DNA from: Clostridiales bacterium
GTDB lineage: Bacteria > Bacillota > Clostridia > Saccharofermentanales > Saccharofermentanaceae
Assembly (NCBI GenBank): GCA_017554745.1
Contig: JAFZHS010000007.1
Span: 104,778 to 168,777, forward strand
Reading direction: 5' to 3'
DNA length: 64,000 nt
The notes beneath the pieces were generated by a model that was not told the origin of the DNA, searched no databases, and was given only the letters and a program-made list of their open reading frames with translations. Position 1 is the stretch's first letter, and every line of letters begins with the position of its first letter. Of this stretch, positions 36,197 through 45,179 are shown piece after piece. The position numbers and the translations under genes are program-made.

Positions 36197-37441
36197 ATGA
36201 AAACGTTTAAGCAATTGGCCGCAGCAGGCCTTGTATGTGCTGTGATCCTGGCATCAGCAGGATGCGCAAAATCCGGCGATTCCGGCTCGCCTTCAGATAC
36301 CGAATCTGAAACCGCCTCTGAAACTTCGGAGGAAGATGACGGCATTTCTGTTGGTGACCACATCGTGTTTGGCAATTATCAGCAGAAAACCGATTCTGAT
36401 CCCGAGCCCATCGAGTGGCGCGTGCTGGAGATAAAGGATGACAAAGCGCTTATTATCACGGAATATCTCCTTGAGCCGCACGTATATAACATCGAAATGG
36501 AAGATGTTACCTGGGAAAACAGCTCGCTGAGAAAATGGTTAAACGGCGATTTTTACGATGCAGCTTTCTCCAATAGTGAGAAGAGCCATATTCAGACTGT
36601 AACGATCCGGAATCCTGATAACCCGTTATACGGAACACCGGGCGGAAATGATACGGAGGATAAAGTTTTTTGTTTAAGCCTTGAGGAAGTTCAGGTCTAT
36701 TTCGCTGACACCAATGACCGTATGACTGCCGCTACTGATTATGCGATCTCGCGCGGTGCGTCAATAAATGAAGACAATAAGCTTGAAAACGGCATGAAGA
36801 CCGGCTGGTGGTGGCTTCGCACGCCCGCTTCATCTGCCAACAGAGCAGCGGAAGTCGACTGCTTTGGCAACATTGACACCGTTATTAATGCTGACAGAGT
36901 CGATGGATGCTTAGTCTTTTCCGAGGGAATCTGTGTGCGTCCTGCTATTTGGATAACGCTTACCGATGAAAACAGTGAAGAGATAAATGAGCCTGAAGAA
37001 CCGGTCGTCAGAAGAGTCGAGTTCGGAAATGCTTTGGGATATAAAAGGTGTTATTGTGAATTGGTTTCTATGGGCGGGAACGGGTTTAGCTGGAATCTTT
37101 ATAACGAAGATCAGGAAATGATAGCCATGCAGTTCGGGTTCAACGACTATGAACCGGCTTTGTATTCTGTTGATATGGATGGCGACGGCACAGATGAACT
37201 TATCAGCTTCTGCGTTTATGGAGGCGATGGTGCTGCACGCGTTTTTGTATACAGAAATAATAATGGCATGATTGAGCTTGGGGTGTTCGAGACGGACTTA
37301 AAAGTATCCGAATACTCCATGGAATATGACAGTACTGAACAGAAGATCATATTGCAGAACTGGACAGAAGAAAAAGAAACTGTCCTGGGCATTGATGATT
37401 TTACATTCAGCGCATTTGATCCGGAGAATTTCCCGTGGTGA
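36197..37441 (+). CDS. Lipoprotein with DUF6273 domain
   Basis: A 414-aa protein starting at 36197 with a lipoprotein signal (MKTFKQLAAAGLVCAVILASAGC). A Ser/Glu/Thr-rich linker (about 25-50) precedes a DUF6273 domain (about 50-260) with IVFGNYQQKTDSDPEPIEWRVL, NSSLRKWLNGDFYDAAF and GWWWLRTPASS...CVRPAIWI. This family occurs in surface and formylglycine-enzyme-like contexts. The last 130 residues contain VDMDGDGTDELISF, a FG-GAP-like calcium-binding loop. Confidence 0.85.
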   Translation: MKTFKQLAAAGLVCAVILASAGCAKSGDSGSPSDTESETASETSEEDDGISVGDHIVFGNYQQKTDSDPEPIEWRVLEIKDDKALIITEYLLEPHVYNIEMEDVTWENSSLRKWLNGDFYDAAFSNSEKSHIQTVTIRNPDNPLYGTPGGNDTEDKVFCLSLEEVQVYFADTNDRMTAATDYAISRGASINEDNKLENGMKTGWWWLRTPASSANRAAEVDCFGNIDTVINADRVDGCLVFSEGICVRPAIWITLTDENSEEINEPEEPVVRRVEFGNALGYKRCYCELVSMGGNGFSWNLYNEDQEMIAMQFGFNDYEPALYSVDMDGDGTDELISFCVYGGDGAARVFVYRNNNGMIELGVFETDLKVSEYSMEYDSTEQKIILQNWTEEKETVLGIDDFTFSAFDPENFPW

Positions 37442-37485
37442 TATTTGGCTGAAAAATATAGGGTAGAAAGCCATTTTCGATTAGG

Positions 37486-37513
37486 TGCAACATTTTCCGA
37501 AGCATGACTGTTT
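37486..37513 (+). promoter_or_regulatory. ECF-type promoter TGCAAC-N16-CTGTTT
   Basis: TGCAAC at 37486-37491, ATTTTC directly after, CTGTTT at 37508-37513, 35 bp before the start at 37548. Confidence 0.55.
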
Positions 37514-37547
37514 ATATGGCATAGACGTTCAAAAAGGAGTTATGAAA

Positions 37548-38057
37548 ATGAACAAGTTAGTTAAGAAGATCGCATGCGCCGTTATGGCATTCACACTTAT
37601 TGCAGGTGTTTTCACAGGCTGCAAGACAAATAAAACAGCAAAAACTACGATCGCTATGCCAAACTACACATCGGTAAAGGATCCCTCCGGCAATCTTCCT
37701 GTAAAGGGAACGGTCGGTGATATGGAATACAGGATCCTTGGTAATGCCGAGCTCGGAAGCTACAACACATCCAGAGGTTACTATTATGACATGATCGATG
37801 AGCTCAATGCTCCGCTTCTCATAGTAATCTGTGCCGGAATGCATAAAGCTGTGGATGCTGAAATCAAGATCGTCGATGTCGGAATGGATGGCTCAACACT
37901 TGTTATAGTCGTTGAAGAATCAAAGGGTTCCGGCGAGAAAAACAAAGAGCTTGATTGTCCCACTGTCACATTGGAAGTAGATCATGAGCCGGCCGATCTT
38001 CTGATCGTAACTACGGCAGGAGAGAAATTCGAGAAGGTTAATCCCTATGAAGGTTAA
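37548..38057 (+). CDS. Lipoprotein of unknown function
   Basis: A 169-aa lipoprotein (MNKLVKKIACAVMAFTLIAGVFTGC). The start at 37548 is eight bases from AAGGAG at 37534; the ATG at 37542 would be only two bases from it. The outer domain (about 55-165) includes VKGTVGDMEYRILGNAELG and VELTVDHEPADLLIVTTAG-type beta strands like secreted DUF-type domains; no catalytic motif. Monocistronic under an ECF-like promoter. Confidence 0.78.
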   Translation: MNKLVKKIACAVMAFTLIAGVFTGCKTNKTAKTTIAMPNYTSVKDPSGNLPVKGTVGDMEYRILGNAELGSYNTSRGYYYDMIDELNAPLLIVICAGMHKAVDAEIKIVDVGMDGSTLVIVVEESKGSGEKNKELDCPTVTLEVDHEPADLLIVTTAGEKFEKVNPYEG

Positions 38058-38117
38058 ATGGGCAATTCCAAATATTAATATTTCTTAAGTACTTTTCAAT
38101 ACGAAAAAGAATATAAT

Positions 38118-38156
38118 ATCCCCATAGGATTTTACAGCCCTTTGGGGATGTTTTTA
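38118..38156 (+). other. Hairpin with U-run at a transcription start
   Basis: ATCCCC (38118-38123) and GGGGAT (38144-38149) followed by GTTTTTA; TATAAT at 38112-38117 lies directly before the left arm. It may be a terminator for 37548 or a leader hairpin of 38173. Confidence 0.45.
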
Positions 38157-38172
38157 TGGGGAACAATAGAAT

Positions 38173-40431
38173 ATGAAAAAGACAATCTGTGTATTAGCAG
38201 CGGTCTCGCTGTTGCTGGGTATCGCTTCCTGCGGAAACAAAGGCAATGATCTTTCCAAAGCAAGGAAAGTGTCTTCAGATGAAACATGGTGGAATGACAC
38301 CGTTACCAAGATCTCATCGGACGAGATTATTGAAGAATTAAGCGAGGAACCGTATCAGTTGGAAAGCCGGTGCTTTGCAGCAGATGAGGATTCTTTTGTA
38401 ATTTCTTATGTTGCCTGGGGACATGAGATGTTTATGAACACGATACTGAGGCATTACTCATACAATGGCGAATTATTGGGTCAGGTAAATATCGGAGCCT
38501 TCTTCGGATACGAAGAGGATTGCTACTCGGCAACTACCGTATATAAGAGAAATGGTACTTACTTTGTCCTGATCGATGATACAGTGTATGAGATAGATTT
38601 CACTGACGGAAAATTGAAGAACCCCTACACATTGGAATTGTCATCTCCTGATGCCGGACAGGCAGAGCTTTCGCATATGGTCGATGTAGGCGGTAAGACA
38701 GTATGTCTGTTTTTCTCATATAACAAGGAATTTGAAGCGATTCACGGAATATGTGTTTTTGACGGAATCCGGCAAGAGATTATCTTTCCGGAATTCGGCA
38801 AAGACATTAAGCTCGAATACTTAAGCAATCTGTCGAGTAACGGCGACGCTGCCACTTTTATTGCTGCCGTCAATGAGAACGGACTCGAAAAGACTTTATA
38901 TTGTACGCTTGATGTAAATACATTAGAAATTGCGACTGTTAGTGCTGAACATGATATTGAATACGCCGATTTTGTTGAAGGACTTGGAGTTTTTGATGCC
39001 GGGGACAGCCGTACGGTTTCTAAGATCGATCCTGCCACGGGAGAGAGAAGCGTGCTTGTTGATCTCTCCGATACTTTTATAAATGGCCAATACACATATG
39101 ATCAGAAGATTGTATGGGCGGCAGATGATAAGGTCGTTCTTCTTGCTAATGAGCATGCTCTTAATGACAGAATATCTTCGTCAAGCATAGTGCTGTTGGA
39201 GAAGGCTGAGACTAATCCCAATGCAGGTAAAGCGGTACTCACGATCGCTTCTCTTGATGAGTTGTCATACCAGGAATACTTTGCGGTAAACGATTTCAAC
39301 AGGAATTCCGATGAGTTTTTCATAGAAGTAGATTACAAATATCTTGATATGTTCAATGAAGGCCGGAAATCCCAGGAAGAAAACAGTGATTACGATATGC
39401 TTACTTCTTTTGCTGCAGATACCGCGACAGTCTTAATGTCTGATATCAGGGAGGGAAAAGGTCCTGATCTGGTGGTTTACTCCAATGAATACGGTCAGCT
39501 AAACAGTCCGGACTATCTTGTCGATCTTACGAAAAGAATAGCCTCTGAAAAGAGTCTTAACAGCGGAGAATACATGAACTTTGTAACTCAGCCGAATGGC
39601 CGTGACGGCAATCACTACAGGCTTGATTACGGATTTACGTTCGCAGGCTTTGTTATTCGGAACGATCTTATCGAAGAAGGCGCTGCAGGCCTTACTTTCG
39701 ATCAATATGACAGGATGATCAGAGAAGGCAATAACGGTGTCAGCATCCTTCCGCAAGACGATAACCTGATGATGAAAAAACTCTTAACGAGTTCAGATTA
39801 TATGTCTTTTGACAAAGACGGAAAGATCTCGCTCAATAACGACGGCTTTAGAGCGATGGCAGATTATATCGCATCGATTCCGGACGGAACTCAGTTTGAT
39901 GATCTGATTGACGGTAAGATCAAGCCGGTCTACTGGTATGTCGAAAATTTTCCAGGTTATGTTGACGTGGTCAACAATGCCTATACTAATTACTCTGTAA
40001 TAGGTCTTCCTTCTTCAGACGGGCATGCTGAGACGATCACAGGAAGAGGAATAGGCATTACAAGTTGTTGTGTTTTGCAGGATGCAGCCTGGGACTTTGC
40101 CATGAAGATGATGTCTCCTGAAGTACAACTTTTGGCTGACTGTTATGATCCGGTCATGCTGAGCGCGCAGAAAGAGTATTTCAGCGCTATTATTACGGTT
40201 CACAATGCTGATGTAAAAGCGCAAAAAGAAGGAACTCCATACCCGCAAGAAGCGGTTGACGCATATATCGGACAGATCTCTGATGCAATCGTCGTTCCTG
40301 ATGTCGATTCATCGATAATAGTGATTATGAATGAAGAAATGCCCGCTTACTTCGAGAACCAGAAATCATTTGACGAAGTGGTCGGAATCGTCGAAAACAG
40401 GGTAAACCTTATGTTGGCTGAGCAGGGATAG
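38173..40431 (+). CDS. Extracellular solute-binding-like lipoprotein
   Basis: A 752-aa lipoprotein (MKKTICVLAAVSLLLGIASC). It has the same two-part design as the protein at 9523: a beta-propeller-like N-terminal half, then a solute-binding-like half (FNRNSDEFFIEVDYKYLD, REGKGPDLVVYSNEYGQLNSPDYLVDL, SVIGLPSSDGHAETITGRG). The end FENQKSFDEVVGIVENRV also matches its paralogue. No ABC permease is nearby. Such orphan SBP-propeller proteins may be sensors. Confidence 0.8.
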   Translation: MKKTICVLAAVSLLLGIASCGNKGNDLSKARKVSSDETWWNDTVTKISSDEIIEELSEEPYQLESRCFAADEDSFVISYVAWGHEMFMNTILRHYSYNGELLGQVNIGAFFGYEEDCYSATTVYKRNGTYFVLIDDTVYEIDFTDGKLKNPYTLELSSPDAGQAELSHMVDVGGKTVCLFFSYNKEFEAIHGICVFDGIRQEIIFPEFGKDIKLEYLSNLSSNGDAATFIAAVNENGLEKTLYCTLDVNTLEIATVSAEHDIEYADFVEGLGVFDAGDSRTVSKIDPATGERSVLVDLSDTFINGQYTYDQKIVWAADDKVVLLANEHALNDRISSSSIVLLEKAETNPNAGKAVLTIASLDELSYQEYFAVNDFNRNSDEFFIEVDYKYLDMFNEGRKSQEENSDYDMLTSFAADTATVLMSDIREGKGPDLVVYSNEYGQLNSPDYLVDLTKRIASEKSLNSGEYMNFVTQPNGRDGNHYRLDYGFTFAGFVIRNDLIEEGAAGLTFDQYDRMIREGNNGVSILPQDDNLMMKKLLTSSDYMSFDKDGKISLNNDGFRAMADYIASIPDGTQFDDLIDGKIKPVYWYVENFPGYVDVVNNAYTNYSVIGLPSSDGHAETITGRGIGITSCCVLQDAAWDFAMKMMSPEVQLLADCYDPVMLSAQKEYFSAIITVHNADVKAQKEGTPYPQEAVDAYIGQISDAIVVPDVDSSIIVIMNEEMPAYFENQKSFDEVVGIVENRVNLMLAEQG

Positions 40432-40500
40432 GAATTCCATGCATGAATGTAAGAATAGCTGCTCTTGATTTGCTGTTATAATATTGGCGGAGGGATTAAT

Positions 40501-40977
40501 ATGACACATGACGAGATAATGAACCTTATAAACCGTTCCCTGTTTGCGGAAATCGGCTATGCGGATGAAGAAGGCAGACAGAATATCCGAAAGACGTTTT
40601 GCGTTTGGCACAAGGGCCTTGGCGGTCACTTGATATCTACAAATACAAGCTCTTCTCATATAAAGACTCTGCAGAAGAATGATAACGTCTGCATTTATTT
40701 CTCAGATGATGAGACCTTTGAAGGCGTCTGCTTATATGGAAAAGCCGTCATTCATTTTGACAGGGAATATAAAGAGCTCCTTTGGAATGAGGGTGACGAG
40801 AAATACTATCCTAACGGAATAGATGACGAGGACTACTGCATTTTGGAGATAGCAGCAGTGACCGGCAGGTACTATCGTTATGACGGGAAAGGCGATCTGA
40901 CGCGCGAAGAAATACTTGCTTTTGATGCAGGAAAAGAATACGAGAACGGATACGCCAAAGTCCATTCTGATGATTAA
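40501..40977 (+). CDS. Pyridoxamine 5'-phosphate oxidase-family FMN-binding protein
   Basis: A 158-aa protein with a split beta-barrel: LFAEIGYADEEGRQNIRKTFCVWHKGLGGHLISTNTSSSHIKTLQKNDNVCIYF is the flavin-binding side, followed by GVCLYGKAVIH. GGAGG at 40490-40494 and TATAAT at 40477-40482 define the ATG at 40501, not the upstream ATG at 40465. Immediately downstream is a GNAT remnant. Confidence 0.85.
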   Translation: MTHDEIMNLINRSLFAEIGYADEEGRQNIRKTFCVWHKGLGGHLISTNTSSSHIKTLQKNDNVCIYFSDDETFEGVCLYGKAVIHFDREYKELLWNEGDEKYYPNGIDDEDYCILEIAAVTGRYYRYDGKGDLTREEILAFDAGKEYENGYAKVHSDD

Positions 40978-40981
40978 AATC

Positions 40982-41092
40982 CTGAATCTGAATTCAGCAA
41001 AAGGAAAAGAACCTTTTTATGAGAAATTCGGATTTAAGATCCGTCCGAACGAAGAAGCAGGAATGGATCAGTGGCTTTCATTAGGCGAATGA
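40982..41092 (+). pseudogene. Remnant of a GNAT acetyltransferase (3' end)
   Basis: 36 codons then TGA encode LNLNSAKGKEPFYEKF and IRPNEEAGMDQWLSLGE without a start. They match the last 37 codons of the GNAT at 32988-33413 almost residue for residue (two residues deleted, few changes), also at DNA level. It begins four bases after the previous stop. A deletion has removed the rest of the gene. Confidence 0.85.
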
Positions 41093-41124
41093 TTTTTAAT
41101 AATGTAATAATTTTGGAGGATACT

Positions 41125-41922
41125 ATGGACAACTATATTGAAGGTAACAAAGCAGCTTGGGAAGAAGCATTTGATAAGAGAGATGCATCTTGGGGTGCCG
41201 ATATACCGGACCGTATCAGTAATGAGGAGTATGCTTTTTTCAACGATGAGACTAAAGCACTTCTGAAGACGATCGATACCGAGGGAAAAGTCATTGGCCA
41301 GTACTGCTGCAATAACGGCCGTGAACTCATGGCGCTGGTTAAGTCCGGCAAAGCGGCAAAGGGCATAGGTTTTGACATCGCTGAGAATCAGGTGGCATTT
41401 GCCAATGAGAAAGCAAAGGAACTGAACTTGCCTTGCGAATTCGTAGCTGCCAATGTTTACGATATCGATGACACCTATAAGGATTGTTTTGACATAGTCC
41501 TTATCACGATCGGAGCGCTCTGCTGGTTTGATGACCTGAACCGTTTCTTTGAAGTAGTGGCTAAATGCATGAAGCCCAGAGCATTGATAATCATCAACGA
41601 GCAGCATCCCTGCACCAACATGCTTACGACGCCGGGTGAAGAGCTCTATGATCCCGATCACCGTCTGGAGTGCCATTATTCTTATTTCCAGCACGAGTGG
41701 ACAGGAAACGGCGGCATGTATTACATGACTCTGAAGAGCTATGAGTCAAAGACATTTACTGACTATACCCACCCGATGTCTGAGATCATTTCCGGAATGT
41801 GTAACAACGGAATTGTTGTTACGGGACTTCAGGAATTTGAACACGATCTAAGCGGCGGTTTTACAGAGCTTGATAACAGCGGTTATCCGCTTTCCATGAT
41901 CATTCAGGGAAAGAAATCGTGA
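41125..41922 (+). CDS. SAM-dependent methyltransferase
   Basis: A 265-aa protein with SAM motif I GQYCCNNGRELMALVKSG (about residues 59-76), post-I GIGFDIAENQVAFA and motif IV FDIVLITIGALCWF. The start at 41125 has GGAGG eight bases upstream; the frame extends back to 41071 over the GNAT remnant without a ribosome site. It is similar to UbiE/COQ5-like small-molecule methyltransferases. Confidence 0.85.
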   Translation: MDNYIEGNKAAWEEAFDKRDASWGADIPDRISNEEYAFFNDETKALLKTIDTEGKVIGQYCCNNGRELMALVKSGKAAKGIGFDIAENQVAFANEKAKELNLPCEFVAANVYDIDDTYKDCFDIVLITIGALCWFDDLNRFFEVVAKCMKPRALIIINEQHPCTNMLTTPGEELYDPDHRLECHYSYFQHEWTGNGGMYYMTLKSYESKTFTDYTHPMSEIISGMCNNGIVVTGLQEFEHDLSGGFTELDNSGYPLSMIIQGKKS

Positions 41923-42029
41923 AATATTTGAAGACTATTTTTCAGGAACATTGAACTATGGAAAAAAGCAAGAGAAAATCGGTTGACCCGATATATTCGG
42001 AGAGATAGGGGATTTTTGCAGACCTGAAA

Positions 42030-42053
42030 GAACATAATTTGCGACTTATGTTC
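42030..42053. repeat. Intergenic inverted repeat
   Basis: GAACATAA (42030-42037) and TTATGTTC (42046-42053) flank 8 nt in the 240-bp gap between 41922 and 42166. The spacing is too wide for the Gram-positive LexA site. An operator or a terminator-like hairpin is possible. Confidence 0.4.
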
Positions 42054-42165
42054 GCAGTTTATTTCTGTACAAGCTCCTTACTCTATATCTGATATTCAAA
42101 GGTCACATTATAAGAATTACTGTTATAATGCTTTTGGCTGATTGGAGTCCTTTGACAGGACGGAT

Positions 42166-43575
42166 ATGAGAGATTATATGGAGAGAGCTTTAAGCAACAG
42201 AAATACAGTTGTTATCGACGAGAAGACACCGCTGATGATTCTGGCGGGGCCTATGTTTTTAGAGCTTTTCCTGAATGTAATGGTCAACCATATCGACACG
42301 ATGATGTTGAGCCATTACGAAGAAAATGCCGTAGGCGCCGTCGGTAACGCCAATACGATTTTGTTCATGATGAGCATCCTCTTCAACGTGATCGCTACTG
42401 CTACGAGCGTTGTCGTTGCGCAGTATCTCGGTGCGAAGAGATACGACAAGATGAACATGATCTATACGCTCGCGGTCATCGTAAACCTCATTATCGGTAT
42501 TGTGCTGAGTGCGGCTTTCTGTGCGGCAAATCCGTTGATCATGAAGTTTTTGCATATTTCCAATGAGATGCGTTCATACTCGATGATCTATATCTACATC
42601 GTCGGAGGCGGCGGATTCCTGTTGGCTGTATATAACGTTATGCTCCAGATCTTAAGGTGCAACGGCTACCCGAAGATCGGCATGTTCATAACTCTCGGGA
42701 TCAATGTCATCAATATCGGCGGCAACTATCTGTTCCTGTATGGCCCTTTGGCGTCTCTGAACATGGGCGTTGCAGGAGTTGCGATATCAACCGTAGCGGC
42801 AAGGGCGATCGGCGTGATCTTTGTTTTCGCATTCTTCTTCAAAAAGAAGATCGGTAAGATCTCGCTCCGATACTTGAGACCTTTCCCCGGCAGACTCCTG
42901 GGCAAGATGGTCAAGATCGGCCTTCCGACCGCTGGCGAGAACCTTACATATAACCTCTACCAGACGACGCTTCTCTCCTTCGTAAATACGATGGGAAATG
43001 AATCAGTTCTCGCGAGGTCTTACTGCCAGATACTTATATCTTTCGCGATAATCTTCTCGAACGCCTGTGCCATGTCGACACAGATAATCACAGGCCACTT
43101 AGTCGGTGCAGGCAAAGAGGAAGAGGCCTACAAGAGAGTATTTAAGACTCTTAAGACATCAATGCCTATCACAATCGTGCTTGTCTCGATCAATGCTCTG
43201 CTCTGCAGATACACCCTGCTGTTTTTTACCCAGAATCAGGAGATCATAGCTTTGGGCCAGATGATCATGATAGTTGACATCTTTATCGAGATCGGCAGAT
43301 GCCTGAACATGACCTTCGTCTGCAGTCTCAAAGCAGCCGGCGCATACATCTTCCCGCTCCTTATGGGACTTCTCTGCAACTGGGGCTTAGGCCTTACGAC
43401 AGGTTATCTCGTCGGTGTTTACATGGGAGTCGGCGTCGCAGGGATCTTTGCCGGAACCGCTGCGGATGAATGTATCAGGGGCCTTATCGTCATGTATTAT
43501 TGGTACAAGAAAAAATGGTTTGGTAAATCCGTCGTGGAGAAACGCAAGAAGAACGTGTTGGAAGAAGCCGACTGA
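42166..43575 (+). CDS. MATE family efflux transporter
   Basis: A 469-aa protein with 12 hydrophobic segments. LAGPMFLELFLNVMVNHIDTMMLSHY is the typical MATE opening, with VGNANTILFMM and GLPTAGENLTYNLYQTTLLSFVNTMG starting the second half. The start is uncertain: ATG at 42166, ATG at 42178 or TTG at 42142 are possible; TATAAT at 42124. A second, dissimilar MATE gene is at 46613. Confidence 0.88.
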   Translation: MRDYMERALSNRNTVVIDEKTPLMILAGPMFLELFLNVMVNHIDTMMLSHYEENAVGAVGNANTILFMMSILFNVIATATSVVVAQYLGAKRYDKMNMIYTLAVIVNLIIGIVLSAAFCAANPLIMKFLHISNEMRSYSMIYIYIVGGGGFLLAVYNVMLQILRCNGYPKIGMFITLGINVINIGGNYLFLYGPLASLNMGVAGVAISTVAARAIGVIFVFAFFFKKKIGKISLRYLRPFPGRLLGKMVKIGLPTAGENLTYNLYQTTLLSFVNTMGNESVLARSYCQILISFAIIFSNACAMSTQIITGHLVGAGKEEEAYKRVFKTLKTSMPITIVLVSINALLCRYTLLFFTQNQEIIALGQMIMIVDIFIEIGRCLNMTFVCSLKAAGAYIFPLLMGLLCNWGLGLTTGYLVGVYMGVGVAGIFAGTAADECIRGLIVMYYWYKKKWFGKSVVEKRKKNVLEEAD

Positions 43576-43601
43576 TCATTTATTTGAAAGGCAGATCACA
43601 T

Positions 43602-44510
43602 ATGAAAATATTGGTTTTAGGCGGAACAAGGTTTTTCGGGATCCATATGGTCAATGACCTTATTGAGAAAGGTCATGATGTCACTATAGCGACCAGAGGG
43701 ATTACACCTGACGATTTTGGTGATTCTGTATCCAGGATATGTTTTGAGAGGACGGATGAGGACAGCATCAAAGCAGCGATAGCCGGTACGCATTATGATG
43801 TGATCATAGACAAGCTCGGTTATTGTTCAAATGATATCCGTAAGATCATGGAATCAGCCGATTGCGATAAGTATATCTATATGTCGAGCACGGCGGTTTA
43901 TACCCCCAAGCACATCAATACCGTTGAAGAGGACTTTGACGGCAAGGGCGGCGGGCTTATCTGGTGTGACAGACAGGACTATCCTTACGATGTGATAAAG
44001 AGACAAGCCGAGTATGCTCTATGGCAAAAGTATCCTGAAAAGAATTGGATCGCCGTAAGATACCCGTTTGTTACCGGTAAGGATGATTATACAAAGCGCC
44101 TGTATTTTTATGTTGAACATGTTCTGAAGCAGCTCCCGATGAAGATCGACAATCCTGATTCGCAGATGGCGTTCATCAGGTCAGATGAAGCCGGAAAGTT
44201 CTTATCATTCCTGGTCGATAAAGATTTCAAAGGCGCTGTTAACGGAGGTTCAAAAGGCACGATCTCCATAAGAGAGATCCTTGATTATCTCGAAAAGGAG
44301 ACCGGAATGCGTGCTGTTATTAGTGACAATGGTGATCCTGCTCCTTATAACGGTGAGCCGGATTACAGTATCAATACTGAAAAGGCTGAATCACTCGGCT
44401 TCATTTTTTCTGATCTGAAAGACTGGATCTATGACTTGTTAGATTTTTATATCGATGTGGCGCATGAAGGAATGTTGGGACTTGCGGAACAATCCTGGCT
44501 TTTTGACTGA
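43602..44510 (+). CDS. NAD-dependent epimerase/dehydratase (SDR family)
   Basis: A 302-aa extended SDR enzyme with the Rossmann motif ILVLGGTRFFGIHMVNDL (residues 3-20), catalytic YMSSTAVY region (serine, then YPYDVIKRQAEYAL with Y-x3-K) and an AVRYPFVTG substrate loop. It resembles the chloroplast-RNA-binding-like/epimerase subgroup common in Clostridia. Starts 26 bp after the MATE gene and may be cotranscribed. Confidence 0.88.
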   Translation: MKILVLGGTRFFGIHMVNDLIEKGHDVTIATRGITPDDFGDSVSRICFERTDEDSIKAAIAGTHYDVIIDKLGYCSNDIRKIMESADCDKYIYMSSTAVYTPKHINTVEEDFDGKGGGLIWCDRQDYPYDVIKRQAEYALWQKYPEKNWIAVRYPFVTGKDDYTKRLYFYVEHVLKQLPMKIDNPDSQMAFIRSDEAGKFLSFLVDKDFKGAVNGGSKGTISIREILDYLEKETGMRAVISDNGDPAPYNGEPDYSINTEKAESLGFIFSDLKDWIYDLLDFYIDVAHEGMLGLAEQSWLFD

Positions 44511-44513
44511 TAT

Positions 44514-44540
44514 TGTAACGAAATCGGTTTTCATCCGTCT
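44514..44540 (+). promoter_or_regulatory. ECF promoter TGTAAC-N16-CGTCT
   Basis: TGTAAC at 44514-44519 and CGTCT at 44536-44540 with exactly 16 nt between: a near-consensus ECF sigma promoter, 44 bp before the start at 44584. Its -10 differs from that of the TGCAAC/YTGTWT group. Confidence 0.65.
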
Positions 44541-44583
44541 AACTAATGTGAATATCAATAATGCAAAACGGAGGGTGTAAACT

Positions 44584-45021
44584 ATGAGAAAGGGCTTTAA
44601 AGTACTGTATTACATTACGGTTATCACCAGCGCATTAGTGGGGCTATGGCATTTCTTTGTGCCGTGGATGTTCCAATGGTATGATTATCTTCCCATGCAA
44701 TACAGGAATTTAATAGTTGGTATAGATTACACCAATTATTGTTTTTCGCTCTTATTATTCGGACTTAGCCTTATGTTGATCCTTTTGGGAAGAAAAGTTT
44801 TATCGTTGAATAAAGAGGTTGCGTATTTTTATTTTTTCCTAACCTTCGTCTGGCTGTTTAGAGCTTGTTTGGCAAGTTTTATCGAGCCATGGCCGCTGCA
44901 GCCTATACCCGCGGCTGCTATAGGACAGCTTGTTGCATCGGATGTGCTTGCACTGATGATGATAATCGAGTCAGTGGCCATAATTTTGTCCCTAAAGAAA
45001 GCTAAAAAGGGCAATGGATAA
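44584..45021 (+). CDS. Four-helix membrane protein of unknown function
   Basis: A 145-aa protein with four hydrophobic segments (about 8-28, 52-72, 80-98, 108-135), WHFFVPWMFQWYDYLP between helices 1 and 2 and a basic end (KKAKKGNG). CGGAGGG at 44571 is the ribosome site. It resembles small DoxX/DUF-type envelope proteins. The ECF promoter fits an envelope-stress role (inference). Confidence 0.75.
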   Translation: MRKGFKVLYYITVITSALVGLWHFFVPWMFQWYDYLPMQYRNLIVGIDYTNYCFSLLLFGLSLMLILLGRKVLSLNKEVAYFYFFLTFVWLFRACLASFIEPWPLQPIPAAAIGQLVASDVLALMMIIESVAIILSLKKAKKGNG

Positions 45022-45141
45022 TAAGAGATTTGAGAACAGAAAATAGCACGATTAGTTTATGAGTTAGAAAGGATTATCAGGATATGGATACTTTTTCGGA
45101 AGCACTATTAATAGAAAGCAAAAGCCCGCAAGATTGAAGTG

Positions 45142-45177
45142 AACCCCCAAAGTTGGACAAAGACTTTGGGGGTTTTT
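45142..45177 (+). terminator. Rho-independent terminator
   Basis: AACCCCCAAAG / CTTTGGGGGTT stem followed by TTTTC, 120 bp after the 44584 gene. It may also slow transcripts from the convergent gene at 45180. Confidence 0.8.
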
Positions 45178-45179
45178 CA

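Noticed and set aside
42030..42053. SOS (LexA) box
   Set aside because: The half-sites are too far apart (GAAC-16-GTTC) compared with GAAC-N4-GTTC.
45084..45137. 17-aa ORF after the four-helix protein gene
   Set aside because: Start codon without ribosome site and no sign of conservation; likely chance.
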